DNA from: G965203045 sp965203045
Lineage (GTDB): Bacteria; Pseudomonadota; Gammaproteobacteria; PS1; Pseudothioglobaceae
Assembly: GCA_965203045.1 (NCBI GenBank)
Contig: OZ241850.1
Coordinates: 1,488,001 to 1,552,000 of the forward strand
DNA length: 64,000 nt
Direction: 5' to 3'
The stretch's first letter is position 1. Every line of letters starts with the position of its first letter. The notes under the pieces were generated by a model. That model did not search any database. It had not been told where the DNA came from and saw only the letters and a list, made by a program, of their open reading frames with translations. Position numbers and translations under genes: made by a program. Shown here in pieces: positions 26,112 to 36,200 of this stretch.

Positions 26112-26655
26112 TATGTTATTAGCCTTGGTTATATCTATTTTATTACTACCATTGATACTAATAATTGTGTTGCTGATTAAAATTACTAGTAGTGGTCGAG
26201 TATTATTTTGGTCAGAAAGAGTAGGCAGGTATAACAAAAACTTTATGATGCCCAAGTTTAGAAGTATGCGCGCGAATACTCCTAATGTAGCAACTCATCT
26301 ATTAGATAATGCTGATAGTTTCTTAACTCCTATAGGTAAATTTTTACGTAAATATAGTTTGGACGAATTACCGCAATTATGGTGTATTTTGGAGGGTAAA
26401 ATGAGCTTTGTTGGTCCTAGGCCAGCCTTATTTAATCAATACGATTTGATAGTATTGCGTACTGAAAAAAATATTCATCACTTAAAGCCGGGTATTACTG
26501 GTTTAGCCCAAATTAAGGGTAGAGATGATATTAGCATACCTGAAAAAGTGAGCTTAGACCTAAAATACAAACAACAACAATCCTTTTGGTTAGATATTAA
26601 AATCTTAGTCCAAACTTTTACCACCGTTGTCAAATCGCAAAATATTAGCCATTAA
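26095..26655 (+). CDS. Phosphoglycosyl transferase (PglC/WcaJ-type bacterial sugar transferase)
   Basis: A 186-residue monotopic phosphoglycosyl transferase that starts glycan assembly by moving a sugar-phosphate from a UDP-sugar to undecaprenyl phosphate. One N-terminal membrane segment (residues 8-27), then ERVGRY, FRSMR, the catalytic Asp-Glu pair in LDELPQLW, SFVGPRP, and PGITGLAQIKGRD. The short length matches PglC rather than WcaJ. ATG 26095 is preferred over GTG 26074 because MKTVFDMLLAL is the usual family start. Its likely donor is the UDP-sugar made by the flanking SDR and dehydratase. Confidence 0.9.
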   Translation: MKTVFDMLLALVISILLLPLILIIVLLIKITSSGRVLFWSERVGRYNKNFMMPKFRSMRANTPNVATHLLDNADSFLTPIGKFLRKYSLDELPQLWCILEGKMSFVGPRPALFNQYDLIVLRTEKNIHHLKPGITGLAQIKGRDDISIPEKVSLDLKYKQQQSFWLDIKILVQTFTTVVKSQNISH

Positions 26656-26733
26656 ATGCTAATTATGGTATTATTCTGTTGGTTTTAAGAACATCCTCAA
26701 TACTTCTAAAATCAGCAATATTAGCAATCAACC

Positions 26734-28476
26734 ATGTCATTTAGCAAAAATAGCTCAATCTTCAAAGCCCTTATTAATTTTGGCATTATTGCCGTTTTGA
26801 GCATTATTGCTTTTAGTTGGGTGTTTTGGGTATTTCACAAAGATTTTCTGCTTATGCCGGTACTGTCGGTAATTGTCTTGCGCATACTGATGTCATTATT
26901 GTTTTTTAACGATTATTCTTCTTCATGGTCCAAAGCATCTGCTAAGGCGTTTCTAATTAAAACTTTAATAAATGGTGTTGCATTTGTGGTGTATGTGCCA
27001 ATTTTTTATGGAGAAGTTAGAATTGCTATATTTGTTAGCGAGTTATTTATTTATTTGTTTTTAATCAATTTTTCAATGTATATCTATCAATATTTGAAAT
27101 CTTATGCTAAGAGTAAAGGTAGTTTGTTAATTTATGGGGCTGGTCAAGCTGGAGTGCAAATCGCAAAAGAATTAGATAAACACCGTTATCAATTAAAGGC
27201 TTTTATTGATGATGATGATAAATTACAAGGACGTTCTATTGATGGAGTAAAGATTTTATCAGCGGTTAGGGCGAGTAAAATTTTTAATAAAAATATGCTA
27301 GATTTACTGGTTATTGCCATTCCTTCAGCTGATACTAAGGCTATTAACGATGCTTATAATTTTTGTGCCGATATGGCAAAAAACGTTAAGGTCTTGCCTA
27401 GTTTAGGTGATATTTTGCAAGATAAACCTTATAGCAATCAATTAAAGGATATTGATATTAAAGATTTATTAGCGCGCCATCCGACTGATTTAGATAAGCA
27501 ACTTATTAGTGAATTTATTAGCGATAAAGCTGTTCTTATTACTGGTGCTGGTGGCAGTATTGGTGGTGAATTAGCACAGCAATGTCTACATTTTGGGGCT
27601 CAGCAATTGATTTTAGTAGATAATAGCGAATTTAATTTATATTCAATAGAACAACAACTTAATAGCAAAAAAGCACTACCAATTTTACTTTCTGTGCTTG
27701 ATAAAGACAATTTAGCACAAATATTTAATCAGCATAAAATTGATATTGTTATTCATGCTGCTGCCTATAAACATGTGTCTATGGTTGAAGCAAATGTTAG
27801 TCAAGCCATTATTAATAATGTGTTTGGCACTAAAACCATAATTGATATTTGTATTGCAAAGGGGATAGAAAAAGTAGTTCTTATTAGCACTGATAAGGCA
27901 GTTAGGCCAACTAGTGTAATGGGCGCTACTAAACGCATTTGCGAATTATATGCCCAAAATGTTAAAGCTGATAAAACTAAAATTATTGCTGTGCGCTTTG
28001 GTAATGTGCTTGGTAGTAGTGGTAGTGTAATTCCCTTATTTGAACAACAAATTAGAACAGGAGGCCCCATTACCGTCACTCATCCTGAGGTAAGCCGTTA
28101 TTTTATGCTGATTGATGAGGCAGCCCAGTTAGTGTTGCAAGCAGCGGTTTTGGGTAAGGGTGGAGAAGTATTTATTTTGGATATGGGACAACCGGTTAAA
28201 ATTTTCTCATTAGCACAACAAATGCTAAAATTAAGCGGCGTAAGTGATGTTGATATTAAATTTATTGGTTTGCGCCGCGGAGAGAAGCTTTGTGAGGAGT
28301 TGCTTATAAGTGATAGCGGTAAAAAAACTGTTTATGATTCTATCACCGTTGCTAAAAAAGATAAGTGCGCAATTGATAAATTAGTTACTGATATGGAAAA
28401 CTTATTAACAATGAATGATAAATTAAACGCTTTAAAACAAATAATTCCTGAATTTAATCACCAATTAAACTTATGA
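26734..28476 (+). CDS. Membrane-bound UDP-HexNAc 4,6-dehydratase (WbpM/PglF-like)
   Basis: A 580-residue protein: four N-terminal membrane helices (about 12-125), a CoA-binding-like Rossmann region (LLIYGAGQAGVQIAKEL and after), then the catalytic SDR domain with ITGAGGSIGGEL at about 269-280. STDKA (385-389) and M396-x3-K400 carry the Met-for-Tyr change of this dehydratase group. It converts UDP-GlcNAc to UDP-4-keto-6-deoxy-GlcNAc. Length and domain order match WbpM/PglF. The order epimerase, initiating transferase, dehydratase resembles wbpV-wbpL-wbpM of Pseudomonas, except that the transferase is of the PglC type. Confidence 0.9.
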   Translation: MSFSKNSSIFKALINFGIIAVLSIIAFSWVFWVFHKDFLLMPVLSVIVLRILMSLLFFNDYSSSWSKASAKAFLIKTLINGVAFVVYVPIFYGEVRIAIFVSELFIYLFLINFSMYIYQYLKSYAKSKGSLLIYGAGQAGVQIAKELDKHRYQLKAFIDDDDKLQGRSIDGVKILSAVRASKIFNKNMLDLLVIAIPSADTKAINDAYNFCADMAKNVKVLPSLGDILQDKPYSNQLKDIDIKDLLARHPTDLDKQLISEFISDKAVLITGAGGSIGGELAQQCLHFGAQQLILVDNSEFNLYSIEQQLNSKKALPILLSVLDKDNLAQIFNQHKIDIVIHAAAYKHVSMVEANVSQAIINNVFGTKTIIDICIAKGIEKVVLISTDKAVRPTSVMGATKRICELYAQNVKADKTKIIAVRFGNVLGSSGSVIPLFEQQIRTGGPITVTHPEVSRYFMLIDEAAQLVLQAAVLGKGGEVFILDMGQPVKIFSLAQQMLKLSGVSDVDIKFIGLRRGEKLCEELLISDSGKKTVYDSITVAKKDKCAIDKLVTDMENLLTMNDKLNALKQIIPEFNHQLNL

Positions 28477-29699
28477 TTAACCAGTTATTTTTTAATAGTG
28501 AGGTTAAGCCTGAATTACTGGATAGCATCAAACAAGAACAACAAATTTACCCTCATTATTTACTTCCTGAACAAGATATTAGTTATTTAGAAAAATATGT
28601 AGCACAAGTAATCGCCAACCAGAGTCAAATTAATCATATTGTAGTAGTTGGTGTTGGTGGTAGTAGTTTGGGCGCTCAAGCAGTGTATGAGTTTTTAAAG
28701 CCAGTGCAAATATTTAGTAAAAGACTGCATTTTTTACAAAGTACCAATCCAGTTGATATTGAGTCAATATTAGCGCCTATTGAGTTGGCAAAAGCTCATT
28801 TTATTATTGCTAGTAAATCAGGTATTACCATTGAAGTAATTGCTATTTATAAATATTTATTGGGGTTGGTTAAATCAGCTAATATTAGAACTAATGCTTT
28901 TAGTTTTATTAGCGAGCAAGACTCAAAACTAAACACTTATGCTAGAGATATAGGCGCTAATTATTTATTTATTGATAAAGCTATTAGTGGTAGATTTTCG
29001 GTATTTAGTGCGATTGGCTTAGCTCCGCTTATGTTATTAGGTATTAATATAAAGCATTTATTAGCTGGGGCGAAACAGTTAAAAAATAATTTTTTTAATC
29101 AAGGTGATGTGCAGAACAGTTTATTACAAAAGGCTTGTTTTTACGCCAAAAACTCATCACATATTAATATCAACACTATTTTTTCTTATAGTCAATCTCT
29201 GCATTATTTCAATCTTTGGTTTATGCAATTATGGAGTGAGAGTTTAGGTAAACAACAAAAACACAAAGCAGTTAATGTTGGCCTTACTCCTATTGGCCTT
29301 ATCGGTCCTAAAGATCAGCATTCTTTTTTACAATTATTAGCGCAAGGTAAACATGACAAGACTGTTACTTTTATTAAATTACAAAACTTTAAATCTAAGC
29401 AATCTGTGGCAGACATTAGTCTTAAATATCTAGAAGATTTTGATATATTAAATAATGTATCATTTGCCAAGCTCACAAACGCCCAAGCTGATGCCACTAT
29501 TGCTGCTCTTAAATCTTATGATGATATCCCTATTGATGTAATAAATCTAGAATATCAAGATGCCCAAAGTATAGGTCAATTAATGTATTATTACCAATTG
29601 TTAACATCAATGGTAGGCATTTTATTGGATATAAATACTTACAACCAGCCTGGCGTTGAACTAAGCAAAAAAATACTAATGAATAAACTAAAAAAATGA
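28473..29699 (+). CDS. pgi: Glucose-6-phosphate isomerase
   Basis: Interconverts glucose-6-phosphate and fructose-6-phosphate. GVGGSSLGAQAVYEFL near residue 61, ASKSGITIEVIAIYKYL, SGRFSVFSAIGL and GPKDQHSFLQL are conserved phosphoglucose-isomerase blocks, and NQPGVELSK is the C-terminal signature. At 408 residues it is a compact form (E. coli Pgi has 549). It overlaps the dehydratase upstream (ATGA) and galU downstream (ATGA), so it works as a precursor-supply gene within the glycan operon as well as in central metabolism. Confidence 0.9.
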   Translation: MINQLFFNSEVKPELLDSIKQEQQIYPHYLLPEQDISYLEKYVAQVIANQSQINHIVVVGVGGSSLGAQAVYEFLKPVQIFSKRLHFLQSTNPVDIESILAPIELAKAHFIIASKSGITIEVIAIYKYLLGLVKSANIRTNAFSFISEQDSKLNTYARDIGANYLFIDKAISGRFSVFSAIGLAPLMLLGINIKHLLAGAKQLKNNFFNQGDVQNSLLQKACFYAKNSSHININTIFSYSQSLHYFNLWFMQLWSESLGKQQKHKAVNVGLTPIGLIGPKDQHSFLQLLAQGKHDKTVTFIKLQNFKSKQSVADISLKYLEDFDILNNVSFAKLTNAQADATIAALKSYDDIPIDVINLEYQDAQSIGQLMYYYQLLTSMVGILLDINTYNQPGVELSKKILMNKLKK

Positions 29700-30520
29700 T
29701 TAAAAAATGTTTATTTCCAGCGGCTGGCTTTGGTACGCGCTTTTTGCCAGCGACTAAAGCAGTGCCAAAAGAGATGTTGCCAGTTCTAACCAAGCCGCTT
29801 TTGCAGTATGGAGTGGAAGAAGCGCTTGCTGCAGGCATTAGTAATATGGCAATTGTTACCGGTAGAGGTAAAAGAGCGATTGAAGATCATTTTGATGATG
29901 TTGTTGAACTAGAACATCAGTTAAAAAATAGCAATAAACTGCATTATTTAGCAAGTATTAAATCTGTGGTTGATGCTGCGACTTTTACTTATGTTCGTCA
30001 GCAACGAATGCTCGGACTGGGGAATGCCGTCCTAAGTGGCGAACCTTTAATTGGCAATGAGGCATTTGCGGTGTTATTAGCAGATGATCTCTGTACTAAC
30101 GGGACTTCGGCTGGAGTGTTGTCGCAAATGATTGAAATTTATCAGCAGTATCAATGTTCTGTTGTTGCTATTGTTGAAGTTGAAGCACAAAACGTGAATA
30201 AATACGGTATCATCGATGGTAAATTGATAGATGATAATGGTGTTTATCGTATTAAAACTATGGTAGAAAAGCCTAGCGTTGATAAATCACCTAGCAATTT
30301 GGCTATCATCGGTCGTTATATTCTAACCCCAGATATTTTCTCCATTCTTGCTAATACAAAAGCGGATAAAAACGGTGAGATACAAATAACAGACGCCCTG
30401 AAACAACAGGCCAAACGAGGCAAGGTGATTGGTGTCAAATTTAGAGGTACTCGTTTTGACTGCGGTAGTGTTGAAGGCTATTTACAAGCCAATAACTATT
30501 TTGCTAAACTAATAGCTTGA
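29696..30520 (+). CDS. galU: UTP-glucose-1-phosphate uridylyltransferase
   Basis: Makes UDP-glucose from UTP and glucose-1-phosphate. FPAAGFGTRFLPATKAVPKE at the N-terminus is the nucleotidyltransferase signature, with MLPVLTKPLLQYGVEEA next. VLLADDLC holds the metal-binding Asp and MVEKPS and GEIQITDAL are typical of GalU. The length of 274 residues is close to the family norm. It is the last gene of the operon starting at 21169, and a convergent tRNA gene follows immediately. Confidence 0.95.
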   Translation: MIKKCLFPAAGFGTRFLPATKAVPKEMLPVLTKPLLQYGVEEALAAGISNMAIVTGRGKRAIEDHFDDVVELEHQLKNSNKLHYLASIKSVVDAATFTYVRQQRMLGLGNAVLSGEPLIGNEAFAVLLADDLCTNGTSAGVLSQMIEIYQQYQCSVVAIVEVEAQNVNKYGIIDGKLIDDNGVYRIKTMVEKPSVDKSPSNLAIIGRYILTPDIFSILANTKADKNGEIQITDALKQQAKRGKVIGVKFRGTRFDCGSVEGYLQANNYFAKLIA

Positions 30521-30521
30521 T

Positions 30522-30599
30522 TGGTGCGTCTGAGGCGATTTGAACGCCTGACCTTTGGCTTCGGAGGCCAATACTCTATCCAAGCTGAGCTACAGACGC
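30522..30599 (-). tRNA. tRNA-Arg (anticodon CCG), CCA encoded
   Basis: On the minus strand the sequence folds as a full cloverleaf: acceptor GCGTCTG/CAGACGC (7 pairs), D-stem GCTC/GAGT, anticodon stem TTGGC/GCCAA around loop CTCCGAA (anticodon CCG), a 5-base variable loop AGGTC, and T-stem AGGCG/CGCCT around TTCAAAT. The discriminator A is followed by an encoded CCA at 30524-30522. CCG reads the Arg codon CGG, which is rare in this AT-rich DNA. Confidence 0.95.
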
Positions 30600-30607
30600 C
30601 TAAACTT

Positions 30608-30922
30608 TTAAGCACAAAATACAGTTTTCATGTGTGATATTAGTTTTAGAATGCTAACATCACTAATTCTACATAAAATTTTATTGCCTTGGCGCCGTGA
30701 ATTTATAATGCCTTTGTTGCGTAAAATATCAATGTGTTGGGATATGTTGCTTTGTGAAGAACCAACTAAATCCACAATATCTAATACTGAAACCTCTTTG
30801 TCTTTGATATTACATAAAATTTTAAGGCGAATAGGGTGCGACATCGCTTTTAACAGTTCTGAGGCATGATGAATATCATCATCTTTCTTAATTAGGTCCT
30901 TTTCAATATCAAAACTTACCAT
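30608..30922 (-). CDS. ArsR-family winged-helix regulator
   Basis: A 104-residue ArsR/SmtB repressor. ELLKAMSHPIRLKILCNI is the usual helix 2-3 region, and SSQSNISQHIDILRNKGII is the recognition helix, followed by the beta wing. The metal-site motif ELCVC is absent. Cys residues are at 37, 84 and 103; Cys37, directly after RLKIL, and the C-terminal Cys103 match the places of the sulfur-sensing Cys pair in BigR/SqrR proteins. This suggests a persulfide or redox sensor, but the target genes are not obvious from the neighbours. Confidence 0.8.
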   Translation of the reverse strand: MVSFDIEKDLIKKDDDIHHASELLKAMSHPIRLKILCNIKDKEVSVLDIVDLVGSSQSNISQHIDILRNKGIINSRRQGNKILCRISDVSILKLISHMKTVFCA

Positions 30923-30933
30923 AATTTGTTATT

Positions 30934-31527
30934 TTACTTAAAAATAGCAGCAACTCCATAGCGGCTAACTCTAGATAATACTACTTGTTGATAATAACGA
31001 ACCAAATTGCTATTATTAATTTCAACATTGACAATACGCCAATCAATATCATTATTATAGATAACAAGTTTTAGTGTTATTGGAAAATAACTATTAGTTT
31101 TAATGCGCATACTAATTTCTAAATAGTTATGAGTTATTGGATTAACGCTGGTTATATTAATACCAAAAATATTTGTATTTATTAATTGTATAAATAAAGC
31201 ATTTTCCACATCAGATCTAATTAAATCCGCTATGTAGTCAATTTGCTCATTAGTAAATTTATAGGAAAGGACACTCAAAACATGATTACTAATATGCTCA
31301 AAATCAAATAAAGGGGATAGGTCTTTATTAATTAGCTCTCTGGCAGCAATAGGATTACTATAATTGATTTCAGCTAATTTAGCAATAGTAGTATCTAGCA
31401 ATAGCCATGGATTTTGTTCATTAGCAACGTTAGCCTCTGTTATTGAATTTTGGCTACCCTCATCATACTGCGTATAAGCATTTAAACTTAGAATAATTGA
31501 TATGGTTGCAATTATCTTTTTTAGCAT
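30934..31527 (-). CDS. mlaC: MlaC-like periplasmic lipid-binding protein
   Basis: A 197-residue exported protein with an N-terminal signal (LKKIIATISIILSLNAY). It resembles the MlaC/Ttg2D toluene-tolerance family: the helical half around LINKDLSPLFDFEHIS and the beta half around DWRIVNVEINNSNLVRYYQQ, where W-R-I-x-x-V-x-x-x-x-x-S/N-L-V is characteristic. MlaC shuttles phospholipids between the outer-membrane MlaA complex and the inner-membrane MlaFEDB pump. The rest of the mla system is not in the window, so the symbol is tentative. Confidence 0.65.
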   Translation of the reverse strand: MLKKIIATISIILSLNAYTQYDEGSQNSITEANVANEQNPWLLLDTTIAKLAEINYSNPIAARELINKDLSPLFDFEHISNHVLSVLSYKFTNEQIDYIADLIRSDVENALFIQLINTNIFGINITSVNPITHNYLEISMRIKTNSYFPITLKLVIYNNDIDWRIVNVEINNSNLVRYYQQVVLSRVSRYGVAAIFK

Positions 31528-31579
31528 AATAGTAAATTATATTTAAAAAAATTAGGATTATACACAAATCTTTTATAAA

Positions 31580-32998
31580 ATGAATTCCAAAAAAATAAAA
31601 AATAACTCCTCAAAAAGACCTATAATAGACAGTTTTATGTTAAGTCATTCTATGAAAGCTCTATTTAGCATTTTAACTCTTTGTCTATTACTTGCTTATT
31701 TTGCCACAACAAAAGCGCAAAATATCAATGATCAGCGCCAGCAACAAGAATTTGTGCAAGAACTAGAAAATTTTGTACGTATTTTTAGCACTATTAAGCA
31801 AGGTTATGTTGATGATTTAGAACACAAGGAATTATTCGAAAAAGCTATTAAAGGTATGATGAGTCAGCTAGATCCACATTCTAGCTATTTAGAACCCAAA
31901 GAACAGGAAGATTTACTAGAAACTAGTTCTGGCAAATTTGGTGGCTTAGGCATAGTTATTAGCCTAGAAGATGGTTTGGTTAAAATTATATCTCCTATTG
32001 ATGATACACCTGCTTATAGAGCAGGATTACAAGCTGGTGATTTTATTATTAAAATTAACCAGACTAGTGTTAGAGGTCTGAGTTTAGAAGAATCGGTTAA
32101 TATGATGCGTGGCAATCCTGGCACTAAAGTTATTATCACTGTTTTGCGGCAAGGTGAGGACCCGTTTGAGGTTGAGATGACACGTGATATTATTACTATT
32201 GTTTCCGTTAGGGGGTACTTATTAGAAAAAGACATTGCTTATTTAAGAATTTCTAGTTTTCAAATGCCAACGGCAAAACTATTGCAAGAAAAGATTGAAG
32301 AATTAATCACTAGAAACCAACAACCACTTAAAGGTATTGTGCTAGATTTACGCAATAATCCCGGTGGTTTGTTGCATAGTGCGGTTGAAGTTGCTGATTT
32401 ATTTTTGGATGACAAAGGTTTGATAGTTTCTACCAAAGGACGAATTCATAATTCTAATATTGAATACAAATCAACTGTTGGTGATATTCTCAAAGGAACG
32501 CCAATTGTGGTGTTGATTAATAAAGGCACAGCATCAGCAGCAGAGATTGTATCTGGTGCTTTACAGGACTATAAGCGTGCAATTATTTTAGGAGAGAAAT
32601 CATTTGGCAAAGGTTCGGTACAAACAGTTTCAGCTCTATCTAGCGGTTATGGTTTGAAGCTTACAACCGCGAGATATTACACGCCATCGGATCGCTCTAT
32701 TCAAGCAAAGGGTATTCAGCCTGATGTGGTGTTAGAAGATTTAAAATTTAATAAAGAAGAGAAGGAAAAGCTAAATTTTAGAGAGTCTGAAAAAGATTTA
32801 AAAAGACATATTAAAAATGGTGATGTTGGTATTACTGTTGCAACATCCACTAAACCACTTGCTATTAAGAGTGAGGTTTTAAATAAGCAAGAAAAACAAA
32901 AGCAAATACGCAATAAGGAGCAAATTGAGCAGTTAAAACAAGATTACTACATTGACCAAGCCATCAATAGTCTGCACGTGCTAACTATTTGGCAATGA
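31580..32998 (+). CDS. ctpA: Carboxyl-terminal processing protease (S41)
   Basis: A periplasmic serine protease of 472 residues. The N-terminal membrane or signal segment (LFSILTLCLLLAYFATTKA) is followed by a PDZ domain (GGLGIVISLEDGLVKIISP and after) and the S41 catalytic domain. Ser319 in KGTASAAEIVSG and Lys344 in EKSFGKGSVQT form the Ser-Lys dyad with the standard spacing of 25. It trims C-termini of envelope proteins. The start at 31580 gives a long basic leader; internal ATGs at 31637 and 31652 are alternatives. A parA remnant overlaps its stop. Confidence 0.9.
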   Translation: MNSKKIKNNSSKRPIIDSFMLSHSMKALFSILTLCLLLAYFATTKAQNINDQRQQQEFVQELENFVRIFSTIKQGYVDDLEHKELFEKAIKGMMSQLDPHSSYLEPKEQEDLLETSSGKFGGLGIVISLEDGLVKIISPIDDTPAYRAGLQAGDFIIKINQTSVRGLSLEESVNMMRGNPGTKVIITVLRQGEDPFEVEMTRDIITIVSVRGYLLEKDIAYLRISSFQMPTAKLLQEKIEELITRNQQPLKGIVLDLRNNPGGLLHSAVEVADLFLDDKGLIVSTKGRIHNSNIEYKSTVGDILKGTPIVVLINKGTASAAEIVSGALQDYKRAIILGEKSFGKGSVQTVSALSSGYGLKLTTARYYTPSDRSIQAKGIQPDVVLEDLKFNKEEKEKLNFRESEKDLKRHIKNGDVGITVATSTKPLAIKSEVLNKQEKQKQIRNKEQIEQLKQDYYIDQAINSLHVLTIWQ

Positions 32999-33270
32999 CC
33001 TACATTGTTGTGATTGCTAATCAAAAGTATGGTGTTGGTAAAATTATTGCTGTGTTAAATCTTTGTGTTTGGCTAGCAGTAATAGAAAAATTAGTTAGCG
33101 AAATTTTTACACAGCTATCTAAATATTTTCAAAATAAGCTACTTAGCCCCATAGTGCTTAAAAATCTTAAATTAACTAAATCATCTCCAAGTTTTGGTGC
33201 AAATACTCTTAGATATATTAAAAATTTCAAAAGAGTGATTTTATTTATCATTAGCAACCGAGCCCTTTAG
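32995..33270 (+). pseudogene. Internally deleted parA remnant
   Basis: The frame begins TYIVVIANQKYGVGKII, which is the ParA/Soj Walker A motif ANQKGGVGKTT with damaging changes (G to Y, TT to II), followed by a NLCVWLAVIEK helix. It then jumps to FQNKLLSPIVLKNLKLTKSS and PSFGANTLRYI, which matches the ParA C-terminus (rNVRLSEAPSFGkpvLlYD). The 150 or so residues between, including the deviant Walker B region, are missing. It is a coding-length leftover of a chromosome-partition ATPase, not a working enzyme. It overlaps the ctpA stop as ATGA. Confidence 0.75.
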
Positions 33271-33283
33271 AAATTTATCATAA

Positions 33284-36200
33284 ATGGATAATATTATCGC
33301 TTTTTTTATCAAGCAAAAAAAATTAGCACTAGCTTTTACCCTAAGCTTAATTTTTGTTGGTTTAATAGTTTCTTTCGATATTCAAAAAGACCAATTTCCT
33401 AATGTTGATTTAGAAACTATGATTGTTAGCGCTTATTATCCGGGCAATTCACCTGAGGATGTTGAGTTAGATATTACCAATAAGCTGGAGGAAGAGATTG
33501 ATGATGTTTCTGGTATTAAAGCTTTTACTTCCACCTCCAAAGAAGGCTTTATGAATATTACTGTTGAGATAGAGCCGGATTTAAAAGATATACAAACTAC
33601 TAAACAAGCTATTCGTGATGCTGTTAATCGTGTCCAAGACTTACCAGATGATTTAGATGATTTGCCTCAAGTTGTAGATGCACAGCCGATACGTGATACT
33701 ATTTTGCAAATTAACTTAGTAGACAAAAAGGCATCATACCAAGATATGCGCATGCTTGTTAATCACCTAGAGAAAGAATTAAAAGAATTAGATGGTGTTG
33801 CTGAGGTAGAAAAAAGTGGTTATTTAAAACAAGAGATTAAAATCTATCTTAACGAAGAAAAATTATTACAACATCAGCTTTCACTTTCTCAAGTAATAAA
33901 AGCTATTGCCAATAAAAATTTACGTTACACCGCTGGTAAAAGTGATTCCACCACTAACCAACGTAATTTTGTGGTGTTATCAAAATTTAGCACACCAGAA
34001 CAAGTTGCCGATGTAATTGTTTCATCTTCATTTGATGGACCTGAAATTAGCCTAAAAGATATTGCCGAGATAGTGATTGATAATGAAGAAGAACAAAGTA
34101 TTACTCGCGTTAATGGTAAAAAAGGCTTTATTTTAAGAATCAAAAAGCAAACAAATGCTGATATTATAAAAACCGTTGACCTTATAAAAAAAGAAATCAG
34201 CCAACAACAACAATTCTTATCTAAAAGTTTAGAAGTTTTTTATACTGATGATTCATCTTATTATGTGCGTAATCGCCTAAGTATAGTTTCTAATAACGGC
34301 TTAATTGGCTTAGGTTTAATCTTAATTGTTCTTAGCGTTTTTCTATCAACTCGTAGTGCGTTTTGGGTGGCAATGAGCTTGCCAGTGGTTATTTTTGGTA
34401 TGGTAGTATTACTTAAATTATCCTCAGAAACTATCAATTTAGTATCGCTTGCTGCGGTAATTTTAGTATTAGGGTTGGTAGTTGATGATAGCATTATTAT
34501 GGCAGAAAGTATTCACCACCACCGCAATAGAATGCAGAATAGATATCAAGCAGCGCTTATTGGTTTCAAACGAGTAATAAAACCAGTGTTAACTACTATG
34601 TTGACTACAGTTCTTGCTTTTTCTTCTATGTTTTTAATGTCTGGGACTTTGGGTAAGTTTATTTATATTATGCCCTTGGTAGTAATTTTTGCTTTAATTA
34701 TTTCATTTTTTGAAATTGTTGTTGCTCTACCAGCTCACTTAGCAGGTAGTAAGGTTGATAAAGAACGTTTATGGTTCATACCTTTTGAGAGGTTTTTTAA
34801 TAGGATTAGCGAGAAATTATTGGCTTATCGATATTTGGTAATAATAGCATTTATGTTAATTTTTGCTTTTAGCGTTTGGTTGGGTTCGCAAATGAGGTTT
34901 TCGCTATTTCCAGAAGCTGGAGCTGATAAAATTAATGCCAAAATTGAGTTAACGCCAGGTTATTCTCTACAAGCGACTGAGGAGAAAACCAAACAATTAG
35001 AACAAATTATTATAAACACCATAGGCGATGAGTTGGATTCATTGTCTGCTGAAGTAGGCAATAATTTTGACCATATTGCTCGATTAGAAATTACACTTAA
35101 ACCAGCTTCTAGTAGATCAAGCACTGGTAGGGAGATTTATAGTAGGCTTAAACAAGCAGTTAAAAAAGATGGTTCTGATTTAGGTGCAGTACAATTTTTT
35201 ATTCGTCACCCTGGCCCCCCAGTTGGTTCTGATATAGAAATTAATTTGGTTAGCAGCAATGATAAACAACGTAGAAGGGCTGCTGATGAATTAATTAGAA
35301 TTCTACAAACTAAGCCTGGTGTTACCGATTTAGACCGCGACGACCAATTAGGTAAAAAACGTATTGAAGTGCTGCTTAATTATTCACAAATTGGTCGTTT
35401 AGGCTTGGATTTAGCAGTGATTAGAAGTTATTTAAAAGCAAGTTTAGATGGTATTGAAGCTAGTGATTATCGTGATGGTTTAGATGAGGTGGATTTTACG
35501 GTATTTTTGGGACGCAATAAGGATATTATAGACTTAAAAATACCTAACGAGCAAGGCTTATTAGTGCCAATTACTAAATTTGCTACCTTAAATTATATTG
35601 AAGGTGAGGCAAATTATAATCATTACAATGGACGGCGCGCAGTGCGTATTTCAGGTAGTGTAGATGACAAGCAAGCTAGTAGTCATGTTGTTATTACTTC
35701 TGCTTTGAAAGATTTAGATTTAATCAATCGTTTTTCGGATGTGGCAGCGGTGCTAAGTGGTGGTTCTGATGATCACATCAAGTCTATGCAAGATTTTGGC
35801 AAGGCTTTTGCGATATCTATTCTTGGTATTTACTTGTTATTGATGTTACTATTTAATTCTTACACGCAGCCACTAATGATTGTATTAACTATACCTCTAT
35901 CTATTGTTGGTGTTGTTATTGCTTTTTTCTTGCATGGTCATTCTTTGAGTTTTTTTGCTATTTTAGGGGCATTAGCCTTAGTTGGAGTAATTGTTAATGA
36001 TGGTTTGATTCTAGTTAATCATTTAAATTTTTTAGCTAAAAAACAAAAAATAAATATTAATCAACAAAGCACAAAAGAGCGCATTGTTTGGATTGCCAAA
36101 GGCGCAAAAGATAGATTAAGAGCAGTGGTGTTAACCAGTCTTACCACTTTAGCAGGAGTTATTCCGCTAGGATATGGTATTGGTGGAATTGATTTTATTC

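Noticed and set aside
30630..30869. Plus-strand open frame of 79 codons opposite the ArsR gene
   Set aside because: The opposite strand encodes a convincing ArsR protein with a full winged-helix pattern; this frame resembles nothing.
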